In this document: positions 26,429 through 37,935 of the stretch, in pieces
Layout: each line of letters opens with the position of its first letter
Numbering within the stretch: position 1 is the first letter of the stretch
Assembly (NCBI GenBank): GCA_013180625.2
Contig: SNVD02014657.1
Span: 27,833 to 91,832 of the forward strand
Length of the DNA stretch: 64,000 nucleotides
Reading direction: 5' to 3'
DNA from: Boswellia sacra
Lineage: Eukaryota; Streptophyta; Magnoliopsida; Sapindales; Burseraceae
The notes under the pieces: generated by a model
Told to the model about the DNA's origin: nothing
What the model saw: the letters and a program-made list of their open reading frames with translations, nothing else
Database searches by the model: none
Made by a program: the position numbers and the translations under genes

Positions 26429-29400
26429 CCAAATAATGACTGAACTTGATCGTTGTCACAACCTTAGTCAACACATCTGCGGGATTCTCGGCAGTCTCAA
26501 TCTTCTGAAGTAAGATTCTTCCTTCATCAATAATCTCCCGCACAAAGTGATACCGAACATCAATATGCTTCGTACGAACATGGAACACTGGATTCTTCGC
26601 TAAGTGAATAGCACTCTGACTGTCAGAATAAAGAGTGATCTTCTTCTGCCCAATTCCCAATTCATCCAGCAAACCCTGTAACCAAATAGCTTCCTTCACA
26701 GCCTCTGTCAATGCCATATACTCTGCCTCTGTAGTAGACAAAGCCACTGTAGACTGTAAAGTAGACTTCCAACTCACTGGTGCTCTTGCAAGAGTAAATA
26801 CATAATCGGTTGTCGACCGACGTTTATCCAAATCACCAACATAATTTGAATCAACATAGCCAATAGCATACTGACCACATGTATCATCTCTCTCAAAGAC
26901 TAAGCCAACATCCACAGTTTTCAACAAATACCGTAGAATCCATTTCACTGCTTGCCAATGTCCTTTACCAGGATCATGCATATACCTGCTCACAACTCCA
27001 ACTGCATGTGAAATGTCGGTCTCGTACACACCATAGCATACATCAGGCTACCAACTGCATTAGCATACGGAACTCGAGACATATACTCTCGTTCCTCATC
27101 TGTACTAGGAGATAAAGATGCACTGAGCTTTATATGAGGAGCAAGTGGGGTACTTACAGGTTTAGACTGCTCTGTAATGCCAAACCGTTGTAATACCTTC
27201 TTCAGATACTGCTTCTGAGTCAAACAAATCTTGCTTCTCTCTCTATCTCTGCTAATCTCCATGCCTAGAATCTTCTTGGCTTCACCCAATTCTTTCATCT
27301 CAAACTCTTGATTCAACTGAGTCTTCAACTTTACAATTTCTTCGACATTCGTCGAAGCTATCAACATATCATCTACATACAAAAGTAGATAAATGAAAGA
27401 ACCATCACGTAGCCTTCGAAAATACACACAATTATCAAATTTGCTTCTTGTATACCTCTGACCCATCATAAACCGATCAAATCGCTTATACCACTGTCTG
27501 GGAGATTGCTTCAAACCATAAAGCGATCTTTTCAGTTTACAAACCAAGTTTTCCTTACCAGCAACTCTGAATCCCTCTGGCTGAGTCATATAGATTTCCT
27601 CTTCCAAGTCACCATGTAAAAATGCAGTTTTTACATCCAATTGAACTAGTTCCATATTCATCTGAGCTACCAAGGCCAACAAAATTCTAATGGAAGAATG
27701 TTTCACAACTGGAGAAAATACCTCATTGTAGTCAATTCCTTCCCTCTGAGCGTAGCCTCTAGCTACCAACCTTGCCTTATAGCGGACGTCATTCTTGTCA
27801 GGAAATCCATCTTTCTTTGCATATACCCATTTGCACCCAATTGCCTTTTTACCCTTCGGTAGTTGAGCTAGCTCCCAAGTTTTATTCTTCTGAAGAGACT
27901 GCATCTCTTCGCTCATAGCTGTCTTCCACTAATCAACTTCAGAACATCTGACTACCTCTCTATAAGTGGAAGGAACATCAGCATCTACAATTGGAAGTGC
28001 ATAGGCCACCATATCAGCAAATCGAGCAAGTCTGCGAATCTCACGTCTTGGCCTATTAACTGTAATAGATTCTTGTTGCTGTTGGGGTTCCTGAGTAGAA
28101 CCCTCCCCATCATCTTCCAAATCTCCCTCTGTCACAGGAGTACCATCATCTGTCTCAACAGATCTAACTGGGTTCAATGTCGTCGTTTCAAACTCTACCT
28201 ACTACTGAGTATGCTCCACCTGCTGTGGAGTACCATTCACCTTTGTCTGATTTTCTGATTTCTTCAACATTGAAGACTCATCAAATGTCACATCTCTGCT
28301 GGATACAATCTTCCTCGAACTAGGACACCATAGACGATATCCTTTCACTCCTGAAGCAAATCCCAAGAAAATCGCTTTCTTGGCTCTAGGGTCCAGCTTA
28401 GATTCTTTCACATGATAATATGCAGTAGAACAAAAAACATGTAAAGAATCATAATCAGAAACAGGTTTTCCAGACCATACCTCCAATGGAGTTCTATCAC
28501 CAATAGCAGCTGAAGGTAGACGATTAATGAGATGACATGCATAAGTTACAGCCTCAGCCCAAAATTCTTTGCCTAACCCAGCATTAGACAACATACACCG
28601 AACTTTCTCCAGCAATGTCCGGTTCATGCGTTCTGCCATCCCATTCTGTTGCGGTGTACCTCTAACAGTAAAATGACGTACAATACCTTCATCTTGACAC
28701 AATTTCAAAAACTGATCAATGCAATACTCACCACCATTGTCTGTTCTGATATGCTTGATTTTCTTGCCAGTTTGTGTCTCAATCATCTTTTTCCATTTAA
28801 GGAAAGCACCAAGTACATCATCTTTTGATTTCAAACAGTACACCCAAGTTCTTCTGGAAAAGTCATCAACAAAAGTAACAAAGTAGTGCCTACCTTCCAT
28901 AGATGCGGTTTTAGTAGGTCTCCACATATCTGAGTGAACATAATCAAGAATACCCTTGGTATTATGAATAGCGGTGCCAAATTTCACTCTCTTCTACTTT
29001 CCCAGAACACAATGCTCACAGAAATCCAGCTTGCAGGTCTTTGCACCTTTCAATAAGCCCCGTTTCACCAAACTGAATAAGGCTTTCTCACCTGCATGTC
29101 CCAAACGCATATGCCATAGTCTCGTGATCTCTAAATCAGCATCATTATCAGAAACCATAGCAGCTGATCCAATAACCGTATTACCATTATAGTAATACAG
29201 GTTGTTCCTTCTAGTGCCTTTTAATACCACAAAAGCGCCTGAAGTGACCCTCAGAATACCATCTCGAATAGATATACCACAGCCTTTAGATTCTAAGCCT
29301 CCCAAAGAGATGAGATTCTTCTTCAACTTCGGTACATACCGAACATCTGTCAGAACTCTAGTCAGTCCATCATGATTCCTCAATCGGATCGAACCTATCC

Positions 29401-30400
29401 CAGCAGTATGGCAAATACCATCATTGCCCATATACACAACTCCACAATCAAGCTCTTCAAACTGAAAGAACCAATCTCTATGTGGACACATATGATAAGT
29501 ACAACCCGAATCCATAATCCACTCATCAGAACCAGAAGTGGATAGGTGACCAGCTAGACATATATCTGACTCACTATCATCCTCACGCTCAACAACACAT
29601 GCATCAGAAACAGCCTTGCCCTTATCTTTCTTTTTCAACTTAGGACAATCTTTTTTCCAATGCCCTTTCTCACGACAAAAGGCACACTCATCTTTTTCTA
29701 ATCTACCCCTCGACCAAGATTTTCCCCTTTTTCCTGGTTTTCTACTATGACTACGCCCTCTCACTGTCAATGTATCTACTGACTCATCCCTATGTTCTCT
29801 TTGATCTTTCTTACGAATTTCATAATTCAACAAAGCAGAACAAACTTCTTCAAAAGACAGTTTATCTTTCCCATGGATAAGAGTAATGCACAAATGATCT
29901 AAGTCATCCGGAAGTGAGCCAATCAATAGCATAGCCTTAATTTCATCTTTGAAGGTTTCATCTAAGTTTAACAAATCAGCAATTAACTTATTAAACTCAT
30001 CAATATGAGAACTGATGCTCGTACCTGGTTTTAACTGGAAACGGAACAATCTCTTCAATAGGTACAGCCGATTCTCATTGCTTTTCTTCATATATTTGTT
30101 TTCCAGCGCCTTCCACAATTTGCTTGCAGATGTCTCCTTCGTGAACGGATACTTTTGTTCTCTACACAAGCAAGAGCGAATCAACCCACAAGCTTTTATA
30201 TTCAGCTTGTCCCAATCTCTTGCACTGATATCTTCTGGTTTTGTTTCTTCCAGAACAATATCCAAATCTTGCTGATACAACCCGTCCAACACCTCACTCT
30301 GCCATAAGCCGAAATTATTTCGGCCATCAAATTTTTCAACATCTATTTTTGCATTTGTCACAGTCACTGTCTTCTCAGATATAGTAGACGATGAAGCCAT
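26429..30400 (-). pseudogene. Copia gag-pol polyprotein with nonsense codons and one frameshift
   Basis: The start ATG is at 30400. Gag (UBN2 type) is followed by a CCHC knuckle CAFCREKGHWKKDC near 29690-29650, protease motif WIMDSGCTYHM near 29520, GAG-pre-integrase, integrase core (DNGGEY and the later E) near 28930-28580, RT with YVDDMLIA near 27380-27350, and RNase H ending with TKHIDVRYHFVREII near 26540. In-frame stops occur at about 28994, 28202 (two adjacent) and 27929, and a frameshift falls at 26990-27029. All four stops are TAG where family members carry Gln or a plausible CAG codon. Otherwise the reading frame is continuous, so decay followed insertion of a nearly intact copy. Confidence 0.9.
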
Positions 30401-30552
30401 AACTACCTCTCACAAATAAGCTCGATACACAAATCACCAACAACCAAGCTCTAAACAAACTATTATATTCAATAACTAGCAATCCAAATTCAATAGTCCA
30501 GAACAATAGTAAGTGCTTCAATGAAATAGCCACTAACTACCCAAAACCTTCG

Positions 30553-30564
30553 GCTCTGATACCA
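30553..30564 (-). other. Copia primer-binding site (initiator tRNA-Met type)
   Basis: TGGTATCAGAGC on the minus strand, three bases inside the 5' LTR, is complementary to the 3' end of plant initiator tRNA-Met, the usual primer for these elements. Confidence 0.9.
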
Positions 30565-30566
30565 AT

Positions 30567-31123
30567 TGTTATGCACCAGCGAAAGCGATAACTAACAGAA
30601 CAACCAAATGCACAACACAAACTATGCTAGATAATTGAATACAATAGCAACTAAAGAGGCAACCAATCAACCACAATGCAGAAATAGAAAGAACACCAAG
30701 ATTTAACGAGGTTCGGTATAAATACCTACATCCTCGGGCGCCGCTGAAGAAACTTTCCACTATCTTCAAAGAGAATACAAACTTTTGAGCCACAATACAA
30801 ATACCACAACTATTGGGTCAAACTGCAATTACCCAAATAGTTGGGTCAAACTGTAATTATCCAAACAATTGGGCAATACTACAAATATCAAAAACAGAGG
30901 GGAAAAAATAAATATTACAAACTTTAAGGTCCTTACGAAAAGGCCCTTAAACTATAAGGTCTTAAATGTGAGACCTTACAAATATAGGGGGTAGAGGATA
31001 TTTCACTTGGGATACATATATTTCTCCCACGTAGCCTTTTTTATAAGGGCCATATGAGGCCCAATTTTGGAGTCCCACCGATGTGGGATCCTTGTTAATG
31101 CATATGAGCAAAAAAAATTAACA
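30567..31123 (-). repeat. Copia 5' LTR
   Basis: 557 bp, the same length and ends as the left LTR. It is followed in element sense by the primer-binding site. Confidence 0.93.
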
Positions 31124-32349
31124 ATTTTAGGATTCAAATCGCTGTCTAGCAATACATTGCTTGCTTTCAGATCCTTGTGAATTATTTGAAGTTTAGAATC
31201 CTGGTGGAGGTAAAAAAGTCCTCTTGCAATCCCTAAAATGATGTCACAGCGCTTTTTCCATGACAATAGTTTGCTTGTTTTACTATCTGCACGTTACTGT
31301 CAACTTCAGTAACTTGTACAAAATCATAAAGTTCAGAGAATGAAAAAATTATATAACTAGATATTATAGGGTCCAGAGGTGCTACGAAAAATAATCAAGT
31401 CTAAGCTTTTATCGGACATATACTCATAGACCAACATCCTTTCATCTCTTTCAATGCAGCTGCCAATAAGCGCAACAAGATTTCTGTGTTGAAGTTTTCC
31501 AATTAAAACTACTTCATTCTTGAATTCTTCGGTACTCTGTCTTGAATATTTTGAAAGCCTTTTCACTGCAATTTGTGGTCCCTCAGGAAGATTTCCCTGT
31601 GTATTGTCACACAGATAAAGCTTGGTTTCCTATTCATTGAGTTGCAAGAGGATAACTTCTTTATTGTATATTTCATAAGTATATATAAATTCTATTACCT
31701 TGTAAACAGGACCAAATCCACCCTCACCAATCATGTTTGCTTTAGAGAAATTATTAGTAGCAGCAGTAATGGTAGCAAAATCGAATAAAGGCACTTCTAT
31801 GCCCTCATCCCTCCTCTCCAGGCCTATTAAAGTTCGAACTTCTTCCTTAGCTGTTCAGCTTTGAACCATGACATCACTTTTAGAAAATTGTAAGAACCTG
31901 CTTAAGATGGGGCGATAACTTTTGATGCCCCAACATGAAACAAAGTTACCCAAAAAGGAATCATTCAGCAAGATTGGATGAATGCATTACCTTTGTTCAT
32001 TCTCATCTTCCAAGCTTTGCAGAAGACAAACCCCAATATAACCACGCCAGAAATGGTTAAGACCGGCAGGAAAATCTTTATTAGTTTCCTTTTCTTTGAA
32101 TGATTAACTGATTTGGAACAGAAAACATGAACAAATTTGATAAATTAGTTGAAATTCATTCTGTGCAATTGGCGTTCCCTATCAAACCAAAAACTTACCT
32201 AGTTCTGAAGCTGGGACACGTACAAAAATATCCTGTCCCCAAGTGAAATCTCCTGAGCACTCTTTAATGTCAATCAGGTCCCCAAACCACATCAAACAGC
32301 CGGTTTCCTTTTCCCCTTATATCCAAATTCGTATAAGCCTTGCAAGAAC

Positions 32350-35134
32350 AGTTCTTCAAGCACTCCGCCTCACATTGCTTAATATCCATACTTCTGTTGG
32401 ACTTGTACCACTTTGTGTCAGGTAATTTCATTTTAGGAAGCTTTAGAAATCCTTCTCCATTTTTGCAATCTGATTCCAATGGCAATTTCTTTACACCTTT
32501 TTGAGTGTCAGGTTAATTTCATTCACCATCTGATTTTGGAACGAACCCTTTCAAACACTGGCAAACCGGTGACTTTCTAATCCTGCAGTTGCCATTAGCA
32601 CCACACTGTGCATAATTGTCACGAAGATCAAAAGGCCAAGAGTACAAGGTAATCCATTCTCTTCTGTCCACGTTCCATACAGGGCGCTGCAGTTTACCTG
32701 ATTGATTCATTAGTAACCGAGTGATAGTCTTATCGTTGAGAGGTTTGAAAGTGAAATACAACTCATCATTTTCATTCACCAGCATTGGAGTGAAGATGGT
32801 TTTGGGCAACATGGGAATGCTACCTATTTGTTCACTGTTTACCATTCCATGGTCCACTGCGAGCCCCCTTTTTTGATCCTGTGCTTATAACAAACTCAGG
32901 TAGCCTACTAATGCCAAGTTTGAGACTAATTTCTGGTGGGATGGATCATCAGAACTTGTCCATGGTGTCAGATATCGCTGAAAACCAGTTTTCGAGTTCC
33001 ATCCCAGCTTCATGCCTGTTAAAAACGTGTCTGATGGGCAATCAAAGCTCTGCCATAAATAGCTTTCAGGACTTGTGTAACTACTGTCCCTGAGAACGAA
33101 GTTTCCGGAATCTAGGATTTGTGCTACAGGATTTTCTGGCACCTTGGAAGAGTTGGAAGACCAGATAATGCTCTTATTTTGGTTGAGAAATACAAGGCTT
33201 CCATTGTTGTTGATAGTTAAGACTCCTTGCTTATCGGCAATTGGATCATTTCTTTTAGCAACCCACACAACTGCTTCATGTCTAATCTCGTACCATATCC
33301 CCAGATACCCATTTTTTGAGTTGCCTGGAGAGAAGAAACCGAGCTCGAAAGTTTGAGATGAGGAAATTAAAGTCTGACCATCATTAATAGATTTTCCTAG
33401 ACTTATCATATCAGCTGCAGACGACAACTCCAAAATTGATGATAGAATCAAAGAGCAGAAGACTACGGGGAATTGAAGGCTCTCCCTTTGTTCAGAGAGA
33501 AAAAAGAAATTGCAGACTGTTTGCATTGGACAAGAAGATCATTTAGTTAAAACCAACCCTTTATAACTATTCTCATAGTTGACTTCGCCTACTTAAATTT
33601 CGTCATAGGTAACTAGGAGAAGCCAAAGGCAATATGCTGGGAAATTCTTAATTTATGGATCAGCTGGCAAGTCTTTCTCAGTCCTGGAACTCAAATTTTG
33701 AGGGGATAGAATACTTTGCCTGTTGTAGATGTGGAGTCCCCATCCCATTTGGATAATCCTCATTGGGAGTCCCACATTGATTGGTTAAGAGAAGGTCATG
33801 GGACTTATATATGGGAATAATCATTTATGGGGAGGCTCAGGAAGAAAAAAATGGTCCGAGGTAGACAAAAGCCTCGATGAAGCATACAAATGAATAATCA
33901 TTTGTGGGGAGGCTCAGGAAGAAAAAAATGGTCCTTTGTTTGAGGGGGGGATTGTTGGGTGTACAACCAAAGTCCCACATTGGCTAGACATGGGAAAGAT
34001 CATGGGTATATAAATGTGGACAAGCATTCCATTGGTATGAGGCCTTTTGGGTAGAATCCAAAAGCAAATCCATGAGGGCTTGGGCCCAAAGTGGACAATA
34101 TCATACCAATGTGGAGTTTGGGGCTGTCCATAGTAACCCGACATTGCCAATAGCTTCCAGCATCAAAACTGTTGCCTAGGTCTGTTCTGCACCTTCGTGG
34201 AGCTTCAATGTCCAATAATAAACAAATCTTATACCAGGAATTTGAGCATCAGATTGTCACAATCATTTGAATTGTTCAAAACACCTCTAGTCTTTAAAGT
34301 CGCTGTTGCCATTCTTTTTGTTGAACGAAAGTCTTATTACTAGCTTTAACCATGGACGTGTTCTTTGATGCTGAACTTGCAATCTTTCAAAATACTAATA
34401 ATTGCACAAGTGAATTCTTCTAAAATTGGATAACTTGTCACAAGCTTGCACTGAACTTCAGATGGTGTTTTACAGCAGAGTCAACAGGTTTCTCTTAGGA
34501 AAAATAACGGGCATAACAAGAGATGAGAGACACTGGAAACTCGAGAGTGAAGCATTATTTGGGCTGAAGTGTGAAACGTAAACCAGAAAAGGATGACAAT
34601 AGCAGCTTGAATATGTGTGCAGAGTGACCCTGCCAACCTAATTATTTAGACATTTAAGCTCGACAGAATCTATATTAATTAGCCAATGGTCCAATGCAGT
34701 CAATTTTCTCCAGCCACGTTTTCCCGGACGAAACTCTACTCGCCACTTGGGTCTAGCTTTCGGTGGAACATGCTTCAGCATACACACGCAAAGTCAAGAA
34801 CACATTTCATCCCTTTTTCTTATCATGCCAAACGTACAGTTAAGGCAGTTTTGACTTTTCGAAAAAGAATGTAAATATGATTTGATTCGCATTCCATATT
34901 TATATCAAGTACAATTATCATAAACTATAAATTTCCTACCTTGTAATATTGTCAAATTAATAACAATCATAGTTGACATACGAGAAGCTTTGGGATCTGT
35001 TTTCTTTTTTTTTTCCTTCTTTTGGAAATATTCATTTTCTTATTGATAGGGCCATTGACATCTGATGAATGAATTATCTCCATAAAAGTACTTGTTTATG
35101 ATATCATTATTTGGGTAGTTAATCAAATTGATTA
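32350..35134 (-). repeat. Tandem duplication unit A (5' part of receptor kinase plus upstream region)
   Basis: Sequence from the PAN-coding region (32350) through the start codon and about 1.6 kb upstream is repeated in direct orientation at 35135-37430. The junction lies at 35134/35135, where upstream sequence of A (ending AATTGATTA) meets PAN-coding sequence of B (CAGTTCTTCAAGCAC). Unit A is longer because of the LTR fragment at 33721-34150. Confidence 0.85.
33721..34150 (-). mobile_element. LTR retrotransposon fragment inserted upstream of copy A
   Basis: Unit B lacks this block, so B is the empty-site reference. It contains a 43-bp direct repeat with one mismatch (33815-33857 and 33892-33934), then a purine tract GAGGGGGGGAT and an LTR-like start TGTTGGGTGTAC at 33953. 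It looks like an internal tail plus the start of an LTR, reading on the plus strand. No target duplication was resolved. The strand shown is that of the host gene; the element reads plus. Confidence 0.65.
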
Positions 35135-36302
35135 ACAGTTCTTCAAGCACTCTGCCTGACATTCCATAATAACTTCGGTTGGACTTGTACCACTTGGTGT
35201 CAGTCAATTTCATTTTAGGAAGCTTTAGAAATCCTTCTCCATTTCGACAATCTAACTCCAATAGCGATTTCTCTGAGCATTTTTGAGTGTCAGGTGAGTT
35301 CCATTCATCATCTGATTTTGGAATAAACCCTTTCAGACGCTCGCAAACAGGTGACTGGCTAACCCTGCAGTTGCTATTAGGACCACACTCTGCATAGTAG
35401 TCACAAAGATCAAAAGGCCAAGAGTACAAGGTACTCCATTCCCTTCTGTCCTCGTTCCATGCAAGGCGCTGCAGTTTACCTGATTGATTCATTAGTAAAC
35501 GAGTGAAAATTTTGTCGTTGAGAGGCTTGAATGTGAAATACAACTCATCACTTTCATTCAACAACATTGGAGTGAAGATGGTTTTGGGCAACATGGGAAT
35601 GCCATCTAATTGTTTACCATTCCATGGTCAACTGCGAGCCACCTTTTTTGATCCTGTGCTAATAACAAACTCAAGTGGTCCATCAATGTCAAAGTTTGAG
35701 ACTAGTTTCTGATGGGGACGGATTATCAGAGCTTTTCCATCGTGTCAGGTATCGCTGAAAACCAGTTTCCAAGTTCCATTCCAGCTTCATGCCTGTTAAC
35801 AACGTGTCTGATGGGTAATCAAAGCTCTGCCATAAATAGCTTTCAGGACTTGTGTAACTACTGTCCCTGAGAACAAAGTTTCCAGAATCTAGGATTTGTG
35901 CCACAGGATTTTTCTGGCACCCCGGAAGAGTTGGAAGACCAGATAGTGCTCTTATTTTAGTTCAGATATACAAGGTTTCCATTTTTATTGATGGTTAAGA
36001 CTCCTTGTTTATTAGCAATTGGGTCATTTCTTTTAGCAACCCACGCAACTGTTTCATGGCTAATCTTGTACCGTATTCCCAGGTACCTATTTTTTGAGTT
36101 GATTGGATAGAAGAAACCAAGCACGAAAGTTTGAGATGAGGAAATTAAAGTGTCACCATCTTTGATAGATTGTCCTGGACTTATAATATCAGTTGCAAAT
36201 GACGAACTCCAAAATTAATGATAGCATCAAAGAGCAAAGGACTATGAGGAATTGAAGGAACGACATTCTTTTTTCATGGAGAAAAAATTGCACTGTTTGC
36301 AT
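35135..36302 (-). pseudogene. G-type lectin S-receptor-like kinase, truncated copy B
   Basis: Start ATG at 36302 (MQTVQFFLHEK), signal-peptide-like hydrophobic start, lectin domain ([33 protein letters not shown]), S-locus glycoprotein and EGF-like cysteines (CDYYAECGPNSNC), and PAN start KLPKMKLTDTKWYKSNRS. It then runs into duplicated upstream DNA of copy A at 35135, so PAN end, membrane helix and kinase are absent. In-frame stop and frameshifts occur near 35945-35925 and 35720. If transcribed it could at best give a secreted lectin fragment, but the frame breaks argue against that. Confidence 0.88.
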
Positions 36303-37430
36303 GTTAAACAAGAATATCATTTAGTTAAACCAATCTTTTGCTACCTATTCTCGTAGTTGACTTCACCTACTTAGGTTGTAACTTACCTAGGCGAAGCCAA
36401 AGCCAGTGTGCTAGAAAATGGGTAATCTCTCAGTCCTGGATAGAATACTTTGCTAATAACATCACCGTAAATGCCGTTACTTACCTCAGTTCTGTACCTT
36501 CGTGGAACTTCAATGTTCAATAATATACTAATCATATTTCAGTACTTTGAGCATCAGATTGTCACAATCCTTTGAATTTTCCAAAACGCCTTAGTCTTTC
36601 AAGTGGCTATAGCCATTCTTTTGTTGACCCAAAATCTTATTACTAGCTTCAGTAAAGGACCTGTTCTCTGATGCTCAACTTGTAACCTTTGAAAATACTG
36701 ATAATAGTACATGTAATTTCTTTTAAAATTGGATGACTTGTCACAAGCTTGCAGTGAACTTTAGATGGTCTTTCACAGCAGAGTCAACAGGTTTCTCATA
36801 CAAAAAGCAGTGGGCATAACAAGAGATGAGAGGCACGGGCAACTCTTTAAGTGTAAGCATTATTTGGGCTGAGGTATGAAACTTAAGCCAGGAGGGTAGA
36901 AAATTGCAGCTTGAATATGTATGTAGTGTCTCCCTGCAAGCCTAATTAATTAGGGTGCTAATTAGGCAATGGCCCAATGCTATCAATTTTCTCCAGCAAC
37001 GTTTTCCATCCATGGAAAACCTACTCACCTCTTGGCTCTTGGCTTTAGCTTTTGGTGAAGCATGCTTCAGCATACGCAAAGTTAACAACACATTTCATCT
37101 ATTTCTTTAACATACCAAACTTCCAGTTAAGGCAATTTTGATTTTTTGAACAAGAAAGTAAGGATTATTTGATTCGCGTTCCATCAGATCATCAAAAGAC
37201 AGTTATGATAACATCATCAATTACCTACCTTGGGATATTATCAAATTAATAACAATCATGGTTGACATTTGAGAAGCTTTCTGATCCCTTTTTCTTTTTT
37301 ACTCCTTTTGGAAATATACATTTTCCTATCGATAGGGCTTTGAAATCTGATTAATGACTCATCTCCGCATTAGTACTAGTTTATCATATCATTATTTGCA
37401 TAGTTAATCAAAATTGATTATACCAAGGTA
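35135..37430 (-). repeat. Tandem duplication unit B
   Basis: Second copy of the unit, with the truncated receptor gene (to 36302) and upstream sequence to about 37430. Shared landmarks include CAGAGTCAACAGGTTTCTC and GGGCATAACAAGAGATGAG (34480s and 36780s). Confidence 0.85.
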
Positions 37431-37935
37431 ACAACTAGAAGCCTGGCAGTAACAAGTCAAGGAAATGGAACACAGTTCCTAAGTCAATTAAAAACTACGC
37501 AGCAGATTGTGAAGTTACGATATCAGTACAAATACCTAGTACAGTGGTTACCATGAATCTTTAGGATCTATAAAGTTGACCAAACTTCAAAGAAAACACC
37601 ATTCAAGAGTTTGATAATCTGACAATATAAGTTCATAAAAGTTGGAATTCTGGTTCAACAGTTAAACAAGACAGACACAGACAAAAGGTGAATGGATCCA
37701 TTCATAAAGAGAGCTCTCAGTTTGTAGGGTTTCTAACACTAAATAAAACGTAAGCCTCAACCCAAAGCAGTCCTCACAAAACCTAAATCCATAATCGAAC
37801 CAGATCCCTATGCTTGGTTGCAACAATTCCTTCCTGTATGTAACACCTGCAGACCTGCAAAGACGCAACTATGTGATACTCTCTTATCATTATCTAACAT
37901 ATTGGAGCAGCCAGGGATAATTTATACTCTGATTC
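37431..37935 (-). other. Likely 3' untranslated region of the Acinus-like gene
   Basis: Lies downstream (minus sense) of the stop at 37938-37936. No other gene is recognised; it forms a plausible 3' UTR of a few hundred bases. Confidence 0.45.

Larger units (their letters stand above)
25740..31128 (-). mobile_element. Full-length Copia LTR retrotransposon (Tork/TNT1-94-like), inactivated
   Basis: The element proper is 25745-31123 (5379 bp), minus strand, flanked by the 5-bp direct repeat ATTTT at 25740-25744 and 31124-31128. Both LTRs are 557 bp and begin TGTTA and end TAACA. Order is 5' LTR, tRNA-Met primer site, gag, protease, integrase, reverse transcriptase, RNase H, purine tract AAGGTGGAGATT, 3' LTR. 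Integrase before RT marks it as Copia. By eye the LTRs differ at about 19-20 of 557 positions, so the insertion is not recent. Confidence 0.95.
25052..33526 (-). pseudogene. G-type lectin S-receptor-like Ser/Thr kinase, copy A, interrupted by a Copia element
   Basis: Ancestral type: a plasma-membrane receptor kinase with signal peptide, bulb-type (D-mannose) lectin domain, S-locus glycoprotein domain, PAN domain, membrane helix and cytosolic kinase. Exon 1 starts at 33526; the lectin part reads LGFFSPGNSKNGYLGIWYE, then LWQSFDCPSDT. The PAN region ends near 32270. The membrane segment FLPVLTISGVVILGFVF lies near 32090-32030, the glycine loop [10 protein letters not shown] near 31700, VAIK-type AVKRLSK near 31560 and the catalytic loop [10 protein letters not shown] (HKD instead of HRD) near 31170. 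Damage: one base missing near 32905 compared with copy B; a 7-base insertion near 32840; two nonsense codons near 32520; one extra base near 32305; a frameshift near 25185; DFG aspartate replaced by Tyr; and DVFS changed to NVFS. The Copia element at 25745-31123 splits the activation-segment exon. Not functional. Confidence 0.9.

Noticed and set aside
33914..34215. Open frames over the LTR fragment
   Set aside because: They overlap non-coding LTR sequence and the junction with host DNA, with no domain similarity.
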